Origin: Globisporangium splendens | Taxonomy: Eukaryota; Oomycota; Peronosporomycetes; Pythiales; Pythiaceae | DNA length: 64,000 nucleotides | Direction of reading: 5' to 3' | NCBI GenBank assembly: GCA_006386115.1 | Contig: VFIW01000115.1 | Location: forward strand, 62,001 to 126,000 | Shown here: in pieces, positions 41,367 through 50,794 of the stretch | Layout of the letters: each line of letters starts with the position of its first letter | How positions within the stretch are numbered: the first letter of the stretch is position 1 | The notes under the pieces: generated by a model | The model's input: only the letters and a program-made list of their open reading frames with translations | Databases searched by the model: none | What the model was told of the DNA's origin: nothing | Program-made: the position numbers and the translations under genes

Positions 41367-42593
41367 TTAGTCGATGTGTTTGACGAACTTCTGGCTGACC
41401 TCCTTGGGCTGCGACTTGGTCTTTCTGCTCTGTTTGAGGGTGCTGTGGAATTGGTTCGCTGCAAATCTCGCCATCCTGTTAACGCCAACCAAGGCGTAGG
41501 GAAGCACGAAGCTTGGAAACAAGGCAAACACGTGCGGCATCTGCTCGTGGACGTCAGGCTCCCAGTTCGAGACACCATCGGCTTTGGCCTTCTCAGCGAG
41601 CCGCACCGAGTGACTGTACAAGTAATCAAGCGTGGCTGCTTGCAGGAACATCGGTGGCAGACCGCGCAAGTCGCAGTGCACGGCCGATGCGTCCTGGTAT
41701 GTCGATGGATCTTGCGGCGTCTTCAAGTACGCTGTGCGGAACGCTTCGATGAGCGAGGACGACGTGATGCAATGAGGCGGCTGCTCAAAGTCGCGTGACT
41801 CCTTGGTCATGTCCACGAACGGAGAGAGCACCATGGATGCGAGTGGAAGTAGACTCGGGTCGCTATTGCGCAGGCGAATCAGCGTCGACATGACGAGACC
41901 CGCGCCTGCGCTGTCCCCCGCCAGGATGATCTGACGCGGCGAAAGGTCCTGGTCGCGCACCAAGTGCTTGTACATCGCGACGGCATCCTGCGCTGGACCT
42001 GGGAACTTGCACTCGGGGGCTTTCCGGTAGTTTGCGATAAAGACGTCGACGATGGGGGTCTCGACCTGCAACGTTTGCTGTAGTTCCTTTAGGATCGCGC
42101 CTCGCAGCGTGTTGCAATACTCAACGTACATGCGGGGGCACAGGATGACATACCCGCCTCCGTGGTAATAAACCACGACAAACCGTGTCGTCTTTGCATT
42201 ATTTGATGCAGATGCTGACGACGTCGCTGGCTTGGCTTTGATCCACAAATGCTCGAGTCCGTTCACGACCACGGGCACGACCTCGGTGTTGTGCTTGCTA
42301 CACGCGAACCTGCCCATAAGGTCTCCAAACAGCGCACTGAGGCGTCGCACTTGGAGGTACCAGTGTGGTCGGATGACTTGGTCCCCATAGCGATCCGAGA
42401 TGCAGCGCAAGACCGCGACGATGAGCTCAAAGAGGAACGTCCAGCGCGGGAAGAGCGGCTGTCCGCCTCGCAGCAGGTACTGTACGGCCGTCGCGGCCCC
42501 CGTGTAGAGCACAAGCACGTTGACAGGGTACCCGCGGTGGATGATGAACGCCCAGAGCAACAGGAACGCGGCGCCGCCGACCCAGTGGAGCAT
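41367..42593 (-). CDS. HSL-type alpha/beta hydrolase (paralogue 3)
   Basis: A 408-residue protein from the ATG at 42593; the frame is open further upstream but only through a non-ATG codon. The N-terminus is strongly hydrophobic (FLLLWAFII and a second segment VLVLYTGAATAVQYLL), suggesting a membrane anchor. Signatures are HGGGYVIL, GDSAGAGLV (the second glycine position is Ala), an Asp in AATLDYLYSH and His in QMPHVFAL. The C-terminus is Lys/Gln-rich. It faces paralogue 4 head-to-head across about 790 bp, so the two may share regulation. Confidence 0.92.
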   Translation of the reverse strand: MLHWVGGAAFLLLWAFIIHRGYPVNVLVLYTGAATAVQYLLRGGQPLFPRWTFLFELIVAVLRCISDRYGDQVIRPHWYLQVRRLSALFGDLMGRFACSKHNTEVVPVVVNGLEHLWIKAKPATSSASASNNAKTTRFVVVYYHGGGYVILCPRMYVEYCNTLRGAILKELQQTLQVETPIVDVFIANYRKAPECKFPGPAQDAVAMYKHLVRDQDLSPRQIILAGDSAGAGLVMSTLIRLRNSDPSLLPLASMVLSPFVDMTKESRDFEQPPHCITSSSLIEAFRTAYLKTPQDPSTYQDASAVHCDLRGLPPMFLQAATLDYLYSHSVRLAEKAKADGVSNWEPDVHEQMPHVFALFPSFVLPYALVGVNRMARFAANQFHSTLKQSRKTKSQPKEVSQKFVKHID

Positions 42594-43380
42594 TCCTGCG
42601 CGCTTGTGAGGAGAAGGCAGGAAATGAGTTGAGCTGGTCAAGCAAATGTGATTTATTGTGTGTGGTCCACATCCTGAACTGGTTTCTCAACTTCAAGTTG
42701 ACGGAGACGAGAGGTAAACCTGTTGCTATGGCGCTGGTTTGGTTTGTATAATCCAATGCATCGATGCAACACGTATAGTTCAAATATTGCACCTGCAATA
42801 TTTCATACATGGGTGTCCACACCAGTTGCAGTCACAATGCATCGAACGCACGTTGCAAAGAGGCGTGCTTCTTTGTATGGACAAGTTGCAAAGTTTTGTA
42901 GATTGACAACTTTGCACAAATGAAGCTTCACAATAATGCTGAAAGTGCAACAATTGGTGTTGTGTCACCCACACCACTCGCAGTCGCTTTGCATCACTTT
43001 GTGCGATAAAGAGAGGAGTTCCTCTGTGTATGGACCTCAATTGACGCTGCATAAATCGTTGTATTGTGCGAAATGTTTGCTCTGAATGTTGCAAAATGGT
43101 TGCAAGTCTATACTGCAATTCAACAATTAACTGCCATCCCCTCCTTCGTCATGCGTTTATGCTCGTCGATGGGATTTACGTAGTGAATGCCAAACGGCCC
43201 AATCACACGCGAGATGACGGCATCAAAAGCTCAAAATGCGACTGCCGACTCGGTTGGAAAGATGCCACGATGGCGATGATGCGTCAATGGGATCGGACCC
43301 GCGACGCTCGCGCTCAAGACGCCGCCAGTTGCCGACTCGTCGCGTCGCGAGCAAGCGCCTCTGCCTTACTGTCCGCCGCC
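42594..43380. other. Shared divergent promoter region of hydrolase paralogues 3 and 4
   Basis: No gene. It contains a perfect 10-bp palindrome with a 2-bp centre (42782-42803). It also contains two imperfect copies of a segment running from CCACACCA through TGTATGGAC, about 150 bp apart (near 42817-42880 and 42968-43035). These may be duplicated regulatory sequence. Confidence 0.5.
42782..42803. repeat. Perfect palindrome AAATATTGCA/TGCAATATTT
   Basis: Two 10-bp arms separated by CC, between divergent paralogous genes. It could be a dimeric transcription-factor site; not tested. Confidence 0.6.
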
Positions 43381-44766
43381 ATGCACGTGGCGTCCTCGCT
43401 CTCGAATGCATCGCTGCGGAAGCCCAAGTCGCGTTTGCTCGCGCTGCTCTGGCGCATTTTCATGCTCACACACGCGCGGCGTGTTGGCGCTGCCGCTGTT
43501 GCGCGCACACGCCGCATGCCGCGGTGGCTGCTGACGAGCGTGACGGGCAGCTCGCTCGTGCTGCACTACCTGGGACGCAATCTCTGCGCGTCGCCGTGGG
43601 AGATCGCGCATCTGGCTACGAACGTGGCGTGCACGATCGTCAAGACCGTGCTCGCGTACATTGCGCGCGGATGCAAGCCGCTGTACCCGGAGTGGACGCT
43701 CAGCTTCGAAGTGACACGCGCCGTGATGCGCTGCGGCAGTGAGCTCTACGGCCACCGCATGGCTGTCGAGACGTACGCGAAGCGCGTCCGAAATGTGAGC
43801 GCGCTCTTCGGCACCTCGCTCGGGTTGTTCTACAGCAGATACCACAGCACGCGGGTCGAGCCCGTGGTCGTGAACGGACTCGAGCATCTCTGGATCAAGC
43901 CTGCAACTGAGAAGAACGACGACAATAATAGCAGCGACAAGCGATTCGTGGTCGTGTTCTACCATGGCGGCGGGTATGCGACGCTGAGTCCGCGGTTGTA
44001 CATTCCGTTTTGCAACACGTTCCGATGGTCGATCCGCGACAAACTGCGCGCGTCGCACGGCATCGAGGACCCCGAAGTCGACTTCTTCCTCGCGAACTAC
44101 CGCAAGATCCCCGAGCACCCGTTCCCGATCCCCGCGCAGGACGCCGTCGCGATGTACGAGTACGTCGTCGAGCAGTGCAACGTGCCGCCGAATCGCATCA
44201 TCATCGCAGGCGATTCGGCTGGTGGCGGACTCGCAATGTCGACGCTGCTGCGGCTACGCGACAGCAAACCGTCTGGGTACATGCCACTAGCGGCGATCCT
44301 GATCTGCCCAATGGCGAATCTCTTGAAAGCGAAAGACTTTGTACCACCACCGCATTGCGTGGTCTCGGCGAGCCTGATCGACTCGTGCATTGCCGCGCTC
44401 CACAAGACAGTCCACGACCCGACAACGTGGCTCGATGCCTCGCCGGTGCATTGCGATCTTCGTGGTCTCTCGCCCGTGCAAGTGCACACGGCGTCGCTCG
44501 ATTATTTGCATTCACATTCCCAGGATTTGTTCGAGAAAGCACAGCGCGACGGCGTGACGGACTGGGAACTGGACGTCCAGCAAGATATGCCGCACGTGTT
44601 CACGGTGTTCCCGACGCTCATGCTTCCCCAGGCGATGGTCGGGATCCAGAGTATGGCCGCGTTCGCTGCCAAGCATTTCCATCGCGCCACTGTGGAATCG
44701 AACACGCTTCGAAAGACATCAACGAAACACGGATACGAGGCTTGTGTCAATGTGCCTGCAGCGTAA
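43381..44766 (+). CDS. HSL-type alpha/beta hydrolase (paralogue 4)
   Basis: 461 residues from the ATG at 43381 in the strong context GCCGCCATGC; the longer open frame upstream begins at a non-ATG codon. It has a basic N-terminal region (SLRKPKSRLLALLWRIFM) and hydrophobic stretches to about residue 100, then PLYPEWTLSFE, a motif shared by all five paralogues. Catalytic signatures are HGGGYATL, GDSAGGGLA, Asp in ASLDYLHSH and His in DMPHVFTV. Its longer N-terminus matches paralogue 5, with which it converges, so these two form the closer pair. Confidence 0.93.
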   Translation: MHVASSLSNASLRKPKSRLLALLWRIFMLTHARRVGAAAVARTRRMPRWLLTSVTGSSLVLHYLGRNLCASPWEIAHLATNVACTIVKTVLAYIARGCKPLYPEWTLSFEVTRAVMRCGSELYGHRMAVETYAKRVRNVSALFGTSLGLFYSRYHSTRVEPVVVNGLEHLWIKPATEKNDDNNSSDKRFVVVFYHGGGYATLSPRLYIPFCNTFRWSIRDKLRASHGIEDPEVDFFLANYRKIPEHPFPIPAQDAVAMYEYVVEQCNVPPNRIIIAGDSAGGGLAMSTLLRLRDSKPSGYMPLAAILICPMANLLKAKDFVPPPHCVVSASLIDSCIAALHKTVHDPTTWLDASPVHCDLRGLSPVQVHTASLDYLHSHSQDLFEKAQRDGVTDWELDVQQDMPHVFTVFPTLMLPQAMVGIQSMAAFAAKHFHRATVESNTLRKTSTKHGYEACVNVPAA

Positions 44767-45321
44767 GATTCGCTGTGTTATTGCAGGCGACACAGCCGAC
44801 TGCATAGTGAAGATGATACTCTCATGCGAGGAAGTTGCATGCAGTCCAGCAAATGTGGATTTGCTTTTAGAGATGAATTCTACAGTTATTTCATACCGAA
44901 TGCTACACATAGTGTGGAGTGCTTCTCAAAGTGTCTTGGACATGCCTCGATGCGCACAACGTCAGCCTATACCATGGCAGGGCAGCAATGTCATTCGACA
45001 TTATGGCAACTCTTGGAGCGACGCAGCGCCTTCCTCCATCAAAAGTTGAGTCACAGTAAAGCTGCGCTCGGTTTCCTTCCTTACGCACTGCGCTGTCCAA
45101 GTCCGCGCAACATGCGGGTACACAAAGTTAGCACGACCAATATGTAGTCCTTTTCGCTTGCTTCTGCCCTCCTTGTAGATTTAACGGATTAGATTCACGC
45201 ATTTGCTGCTTTGCTTAATGCAAGGGTGACACGAGCTCACTTCTCTCGAACTGCAATAGCCTACTCGGACGAACAAACCTTTGATCCTGGCTTCACATAC
45301 ATAAAAAAACAAAATAACAGC
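44767..45321. other. Intergenic region between convergent hydrolase paralogues 4 and 5
   Basis: Shared 3' region. No gene seen. Confidence 0.5.
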
Positions 45322-46755
45322 TTACGCTGCCGCACTCACACTGTTATGGCTAATACCTTTACATTCTTCTTCAGCCATCTTCTCTGCAACCGCGTCGCCG
45401 TTGTCTTGATGCTCAGGGAGTGTGGGTTGATGGAAATGCTTTGCAGCAAACACGGCCATGTTTTGGATCCCGACCATCGCGTAGGGAAGCACGATCGTCG
45501 GAAACACCGTGAACACGTGTGGCACATCATGCTGAATGTCGATCTCCCAGTTCGTGACGCCGTCCAATTGCACTTTCTTGATGAGCTCCTTGGAGTGCGC
45601 ATGCAGCGAGTCCAACGTCGCAGTCTGCAAGAACACGGGCGGAAGGTTCCGGAGGTCACAGTGAGCCGGCGACGCATCCAACCATGTCGCGCGATCGTGC
45701 GACGTCAGGTGGTACGCTTGACGCGAGGCATCGATCATGGACTGCGAGAGCACACAGTGCGGAGATGGCTCCAGTTTCTCGCTTTCCGAGAGATCCGCAC
45801 ACGGACACATCAGGATCCCCGCCAGAGGCAATGCACGCGAGTCACGGTCGCGGACGCGCAGCAACGTCGACATCACGAGCCCCGCGCCGGCAGAGTCGCC
45901 TGCGATGATAACGCGCCGAGACGGGATCTGGAGCTGCTCGATGACGTAGTCGTACATCGCCACGGCGTCCATCGCTGGAATCGGGAACGGATGCTCCGGG
46001 ATCTTGCGGTAGTTTGCCAGCAAGAAGTCGACGCGCGTGTTGTCTCCGTATTTGCGTTCCAACTCGTCTCGGATCGCGCTGCGGAAGGTGTTGCAAAAGT
46101 AAATGTACATCCGCGGACTGAGCACTGCGTATCCGCCGCCATGGTAATAGATCACAACAAAGTGCGTGTCGTCTTTGGAACCAGCAGATCCTGTTGTTGT
46201 TGTTGGGACTGGCGCGTTATCCTTGATCCAGACGTGTTCGAGACCGTTCGCATGCACTGGTTCGACGCGGCTCCCGTGGAATTTGCTGTAGCACCATCCA
46301 ACTGCGCTGCCGAGCACGCTGCTCGTGTGGCGAATGTGCTTTGCATGCGTCTCGACGATCGCGCGATGACCGTAGAGCTCTGTTGTGCACCGCATGACCG
46401 CGCGAAGCACTTCAAACCGGAACGTCCAGTTTGGGTAAAGCGGTCGAAATCCTCTCGCAATGTACGCTACAACAGTCTTCATGACAGTGTATCCGACATG
46501 CAACGTCAAGTGCACGATCTCATAGGGCGTCTGGCAGAAACCGCGCGCAATATACGTCAACAGCAGCGCGAACCCCGTCACGCCTGTCACGCCTGCGACC
46601 ACGAGTCGTCGATTCGCCACGGCAGCCGCAGTGTCAACGTGGTGTCCTCTGATCACAAAGAATTGGCGCAAGAGCGCCAGGACCCGCGCAAACACGGCGT
46701 TCAACAGCGACAACTTCTTCCTCTTCTCGGCCGCCAGCACCTTGGACGACAGCAT
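45322..46755 (-). CDS. HSL-type alpha/beta hydrolase (paralogue 5)
   Basis: 477 residues from the ATG at 46755 (MLSSKVLAAEKRKK), the longest of the five. The N-terminus is basic, followed by hydrophobic segments (VVAGVTGVTGFALLLTYIA and VGYTVMKTVVAYIARG). Signatures are HGGGYAVL, GDSAGAGLV, Asp in TATLDSLHAH and His in DVPHVFTV. The C-terminus is acidic. Gene order and the shared long N-terminus show a local inverted duplication with paralogue 4. Strong GC3 bias leaves a 520-codon frame open on the other strand, which I regard as a shadow. Confidence 0.93.
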   Translation of the reverse strand: MLSSKVLAAEKRKKLSLLNAVFARVLALLRQFFVIRGHHVDTAAAVANRRLVVAGVTGVTGFALLLTYIARGFCQTPYEIVHLTLHVGYTVMKTVVAYIARGFRPLYPNWTFRFEVLRAVMRCTTELYGHRAIVETHAKHIRHTSSVLGSAVGWCYSKFHGSRVEPVHANGLEHVWIKDNAPVPTTTTGSAGSKDDTHFVVIYYHGGGYAVLSPRMYIYFCNTFRSAIRDELERKYGDNTRVDFLLANYRKIPEHPFPIPAMDAVAMYDYVIEQLQIPSRRVIIAGDSAGAGLVMSTLLRVRDRDSRALPLAGILMCPCADLSESEKLEPSPHCVLSQSMIDASRQAYHLTSHDRATWLDASPAHCDLRNLPPVFLQTATLDSLHAHSKELIKKVQLDGVTNWEIDIQHDVPHVFTVFPTIVLPYAMVGIQNMAVFAAKHFHQPTLPEHQDNGDAVAEKMAEEECKGISHNSVSAAA

Positions 46756-47616
46756 GATGGCAGATCCCAATAGATGCGGTGGGACTGCGAGTTGTGCGGG
46801 CTCGGGTGCAAATTGCAGAATGAGCGTGCGCGTCGCTCGTGATGGATGCAGTGGAGGAACTGCGGATCGGCCATTCGTCCACTAACGAAAGCCAAGGGAT
46901 CTGTCTCGCAGGGACCCTCACTCTTGATGGCTCCTCGTGGAAATTTCATTCGTCATGTTGAAGTTGCTTTGGCTTAACTTCTGCGGCCAGAAATGGAACG
47001 ATGTGCACCGATGATGCTTCTTCCATTTTCGCTTGAAGCCATGTGTCGACTAACTGAGATGGATTATTACGCGATCTTGTAAACATCGTTTAAATGCTCT
47101 CGGAATGAACAAGTGACTCGATTGTGTCACCTGTCAATGGCGGACTCATTCATGCATTGCTTGACGCACTGCTTGGTTTCTTTATGATGAGCACTATCAT
47201 CATCACCTGTGCTAATGGCTCGCAAAGATTCGAGCTTGTGGATCCATTTTCACCGCTCTAGTCCGTGAGGAGACCAGTAAGACCTTTAAAGTCCGCGCGG
47301 AGGCTGGTAGAGATAGGAGATTCGTATAGGATTGTGCAAAACAAATCCGCACACCAACTTTGTGCGGATGTAAACAGCTTTGGACTGTACATGGTGTGCA
47401 ACTGCAGTCTTATTGTGATTCTTCTTCGGCACCAGTGCATTTCACAACTCCGCAGAAACGAAGACTTTGCGGACTTCAACCAAACTTGCATGAAAAGGGT
47501 CCGATATGTTGCGATCCTCAACTCATTTGCAAAGATCTTTCTCACCTACGGCTGCAAAAGCGCAATTGCATGGTGATATTTGAGCCTTTGCGCATCTACA
47601 TGTACGTGCACACTCT
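46756..47616. other. Intergenic region with a hairpin
   Basis: No gene supported. A perfect 9-bp inverted repeat ATCCGCACA/TGTGCGGAT lies at 47345-47369, and GTCCGC/GCGGAC copies lie on either side (about 47288 and 47472), which could mark a short decayed mobile element. Confidence 0.4.
47345..47369. repeat. 9-bp inverted repeat, 7-nt loop
   Basis: ATCCGCACA (47345-47353) and TGTGCGGAT (47361-47369) pair perfectly. Confidence 0.6.
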
Positions 47617-48880
47617 TTAGTCGCGTTTGTCCTGCATGCGCTTGTCCGCGGCGGTCTTGGCCTTGGCGAGACTCACTTCGAAAGGCGGGTAGCAGATGCC
47701 TTCGTCCGTGATGATGCCCGTCAAGTACTGGTGCGGGGTGACGTCGAACGCCGGGTTGAACACCGGGCAGTTCTCTGGCGCGATGCGCTCGCTCCCGACC
47801 ATCGTCACTTCCTCTGCGTTCCGCTCCTCGATCGGGATCGACAGCCCTTCCTTGAAGTTCAAGTCGATCGTCGACGTCGGCACGCACGCAAACACTGGCA
47901 AGTTGTTCTCCTTGGCGACCACCGACAGCTTGTACGTGCCGATCTTGTTGACGACGTCGCCGTTCGCAGCAACACGGTCGGCGCCAAACAGCACGACATC
48001 CACTTTACCCGAGAGCATGAGGTACCCGGCAGCGTTGTCCGCGATCAAGTGCAATGGCACGCCTTCACGCATCAATTCCCATGCCGTGAGACGCGCGCCT
48101 TGCAGTCGAGGACGAGTCTCGTCCACCCACACATGAACATTCTTGCCCTGCTTGTGCGATTCGTAGATCACGCCGATCGCCGTGCCAATGTCGACGGTCG
48201 CGAGCGCACCCGTGTTGCAGTGGTGCAAGATGTTGGCGCCTTGCTTGACGATCTCCGCGCCGAATTGGCTCAGACGGCGGTTGATCTCCACGTCTTCTTC
48301 TGCCAGCGCCTGCGCAGCTTCCAGCGTGTAGCTCACGATTTCTGGGAGGCTCACGCCTGGTGTGGCAGCCTTCTTCTCGACGTCCTTCACGACTTGGCCA
48401 GTAGCTGTTTGCACAAAAGCGTAGGGATGCGCGCACGAACGTTAGTGCGTCATGGAGAAGTATACGCAATATGCTCCGGGTACTAGCAGCTTACCCCAGA
48501 CGAGGTTGACGGCGGTTGGCCGTGCGTCATCAATCGTGGCTTTGGCTCGCTTGATCGCATCCAAGAGCTCTTCCTTCCTGCAATCATTTTACGCACAAAC
48601 ACTAGCATGAGCGAACAATACCGCACGTTCCTCGCTCGTGTGCGTGAACGTACGTGGACGCATCCGTGATCGGGAATGCGCGCGCGGCGATTGCGAGACC
48701 GAAGGCGCCAGCGGCTCCGATCGCCGGTGCACCACGCACCGCCATCTCGAAGATCGCGCGCTTGACTTCGTCCACCGACTCGCAGCGCATGAGCACGAGC
48801 TCCTTGGGCAGCTGGCGCTGGTCGATCAGCTGCAGACCGCCGTCCTTCCAGAGCACCGAGCGCATGCGTTCACTCGCCAT
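47617..48880 (-). CDS. MRI1: S-methyl-5-thioribose-1-phosphate isomerase
   Basis: Converts methylthioribose-1-phosphate to methylthioribulose-1-phosphate in the methionine salvage pathway, in the cytosol. Three exons by my reading: 48880-48654, 48577-48495 and 48404-47617, with introns of 76 bp (GTACGT...GCAG) and 90 bp (GTAAGC...ACAG). They sum to 365 residues, the usual family length. Diagnostic segments are the N-terminal [20 protein letters not shown], the catalytic Cys in [13 protein letters not shown], and the catalytic Asp in [21 protein letters not shown]. The protein ends [19 protein letters not shown]. An Inr-like site lies just upstream. It is divergent from the rhodanese gene, 375 bp away. 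Confidence 0.95.
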
Positions 48881-49255
48881 CGTTTCTCTCGTTCTTGAGT
48901 CAATTGGTCAATTGGCAGTGAGGATGGCGCTTTGGACCACACATTCAAACAACAGATTCTTATATTTGATGTCCGCAGAAGTCACGTGTTGTATAATACA
49001 ACGCGATGTCAGTTTTTCAGCTTTCGCAACTTGAAAAAACTGGGATCTGGAAATTAATGTCGGCTTCTACATTTTTACAGTTGGCACAACATATGAAATA
49101 TCGCATTTGATTTTTCGACTTCTTTTATTTGATGAACCAGATCTGATGTGAAGTCAAATTTGATCCTCAGATATCACATTCGAGAATCTACCAACGAAAA
49201 GAGCTGACAAAGCCATCTCAGCCATTCTGTCAGTCAGTCGGAAAATCGCCACGAG
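48881..49255. other. Divergent promoter region of MRI1 and the rhodanese gene
   Basis: In the minus sense, TCACTGCCAATTGACC (48921-48906) resembles the oomycete Inr-FPR about 30 nt above the MRI1 ATG. No clear initiator is seen for the other gene. AT-rich centre. Confidence 0.45.
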
Positions 49256-50488
49256 ATGGCTGCCGTGGTGTCGCCCTCGAGCATGACGCTCCCGCTCCTC
49301 CCTCTGCACGACGCTCCCAAGTACGCAGTCGTGCTCTACTACAAGTACGTGCGTCTGGGCGAGACGCCGGCGCAGGTGGAGCAGCTCGTGCGCGACCACG
49401 AGCAGCTGTGCGCGCGTCTGGAGCTCACGGGTCGCGTGCGCATCGCGATGGAGGGTATCAACGGAACGCTCGGCGGCAAAGCCGAGAGCGTCGCGCAGTA
49501 CATCGCGACGATGCAGCAGTCACCGTGCTTCCAGGGCATCGACTGGAAGACCAGCAGCTCCGACGTCGAGCCGTTCCCGGAGCTCCAGGTGCGCCTCGTG
49601 CAGGAGATCGTGGCGATGGAGATTCCCGATGAGCAGTGCGACCTCGCGAACGGCGGCACCCACTTGACCCCCGAGGAGTTCCATCACGAGCAGCAGGTGA
49701 ATGCTCCTGAGCGTATCGCGCTCATCGACGTGCGCAACAACTACGAGTACAAGTACGTCTTCCTATGCTCTTATTCTCCTAAAATGTGTGCGCAGCTGGT
49801 CAGTAAACGCGGCTGACTTATCGTCAATGCTGGCAGCATTGGCCATTTCGAGGGTGCGCTGAACCCGAAGACGCGCCGCTTTGGCCAGTTCCCCGACTGG
49901 GTGCGCGCGGAGCTTCCGGAGTTGCAGAAGAAAGACAAGATCCTCATGTACTGCACGGGCGGCATCCGGTGCGAGAAGGCGTCGGCGTACCTCAAGCACC
50001 TCGGGCTCGAGAAAGTGTACCAGTTGCAGGGCGGGATCCACCGGTATCTGGAGAGATACCCTGACGGCGGCGGTCTGTTCCAAGGCAAGAACTTTGTGTT
50101 TGACCAGCGTGTGGCCATGGCGTCTGAGGACCCGACCATCACGGGCAAGTGCGAGTGCTGCGACGTGCCGTACGATATCGTCTCAGGCGCGCGCTGCAAG
50201 TACTGCCGCATGCACATCCTGTTCTGTGAGTCCTGTCGCGCGAATGACGAAGACGAGTCGCTGTTGTACTGCGAAGAGCATGCGCATCTGGTCACGGGCG
50301 ACGCCATCCAGTTGTCGCAGAAAGCACAGCAGCTCCAGTCCGAACTGGACGAAGTGCAGGGCAAGGCGAAGAAAGGCCGTCGCCGGTCGTTGCGCAAGCA
50401 GTTGGACACCGTCGAGCGCCGGATACAGGATCTGCAACGTCTTGCCATTAGCTCTGATGGCGCTGAGGGACCGCAGGATGCAGAATAG
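49256..50488 (+). CDS. Rhodanese-domain protein, TrhO/TSTD2 type
   Basis: Two exons, 49256-49752 and 49837-50488, joined across an 84-bp intron (AA|GTACGT...GGCAG|C), give 382 residues. The first 110 residues are the N-terminal acylphosphatase-like domain typical of UPF0176 proteins (VLYYKYV, AMEGINGTLGGK). The rhodanese domain follows (DVRNNYEY, IGHFEGALNP) with the active-site loop CTGGIRCEKAS; the first Cys is the catalytic one. Next come GGIHRYLERYP and a cysteine-rich region (CECCDVPYD, CKYC, CESC) that probably binds zinc, then a coiled coil. Bacterial TrhO hydroxylates uridine 34 of tRNAs, and human TSTD2 is the related protein. A tRNA-modifying role here is inferred from family. Confidence 0.92.
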
Positions 50489-50794
50489 GGAAAGCATGTC
50501 CTAGTCCAGAGCGCAAGAGCAATCGTGCGCCTCACGCAGCAGGCGGGAGGAATAAAGCAAATACAACCACAAGATAGCTTTTCTGTGAACGTGGCGCGTG
50601 TTCTTTCGTGTGGCATATCTAAACAGCTCGATGCATTAACAGCTCGATCCATCAACAGTCCAACAGCACGACTAGGTCGTTCGCTAGCTCAGCAGTCCAA
50701 TAGCAACACCACTGCTGGCTATATGTATTCCCTCCAAGCGCCGTTAGAATTGTAGACAGACAGACGCCTGCTTATTCGTGCATTCCACAAGGCA
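50489..50794. other. Short intergenic region
   Basis: Terminator and promoter spacer between two genes on the same strand. No clear motif. Confidence 0.5.

Noticed and set aside
45211..46773. Open frame of 520 codons on the plus strand opposite hydrolase paralogue 5
   Set aside because: It begins without an ATG and is exactly antisense to a conserved hydrolase with strong GC3 bias, which leaves the opposite strand open. Arg/His-rich composition and no domain.
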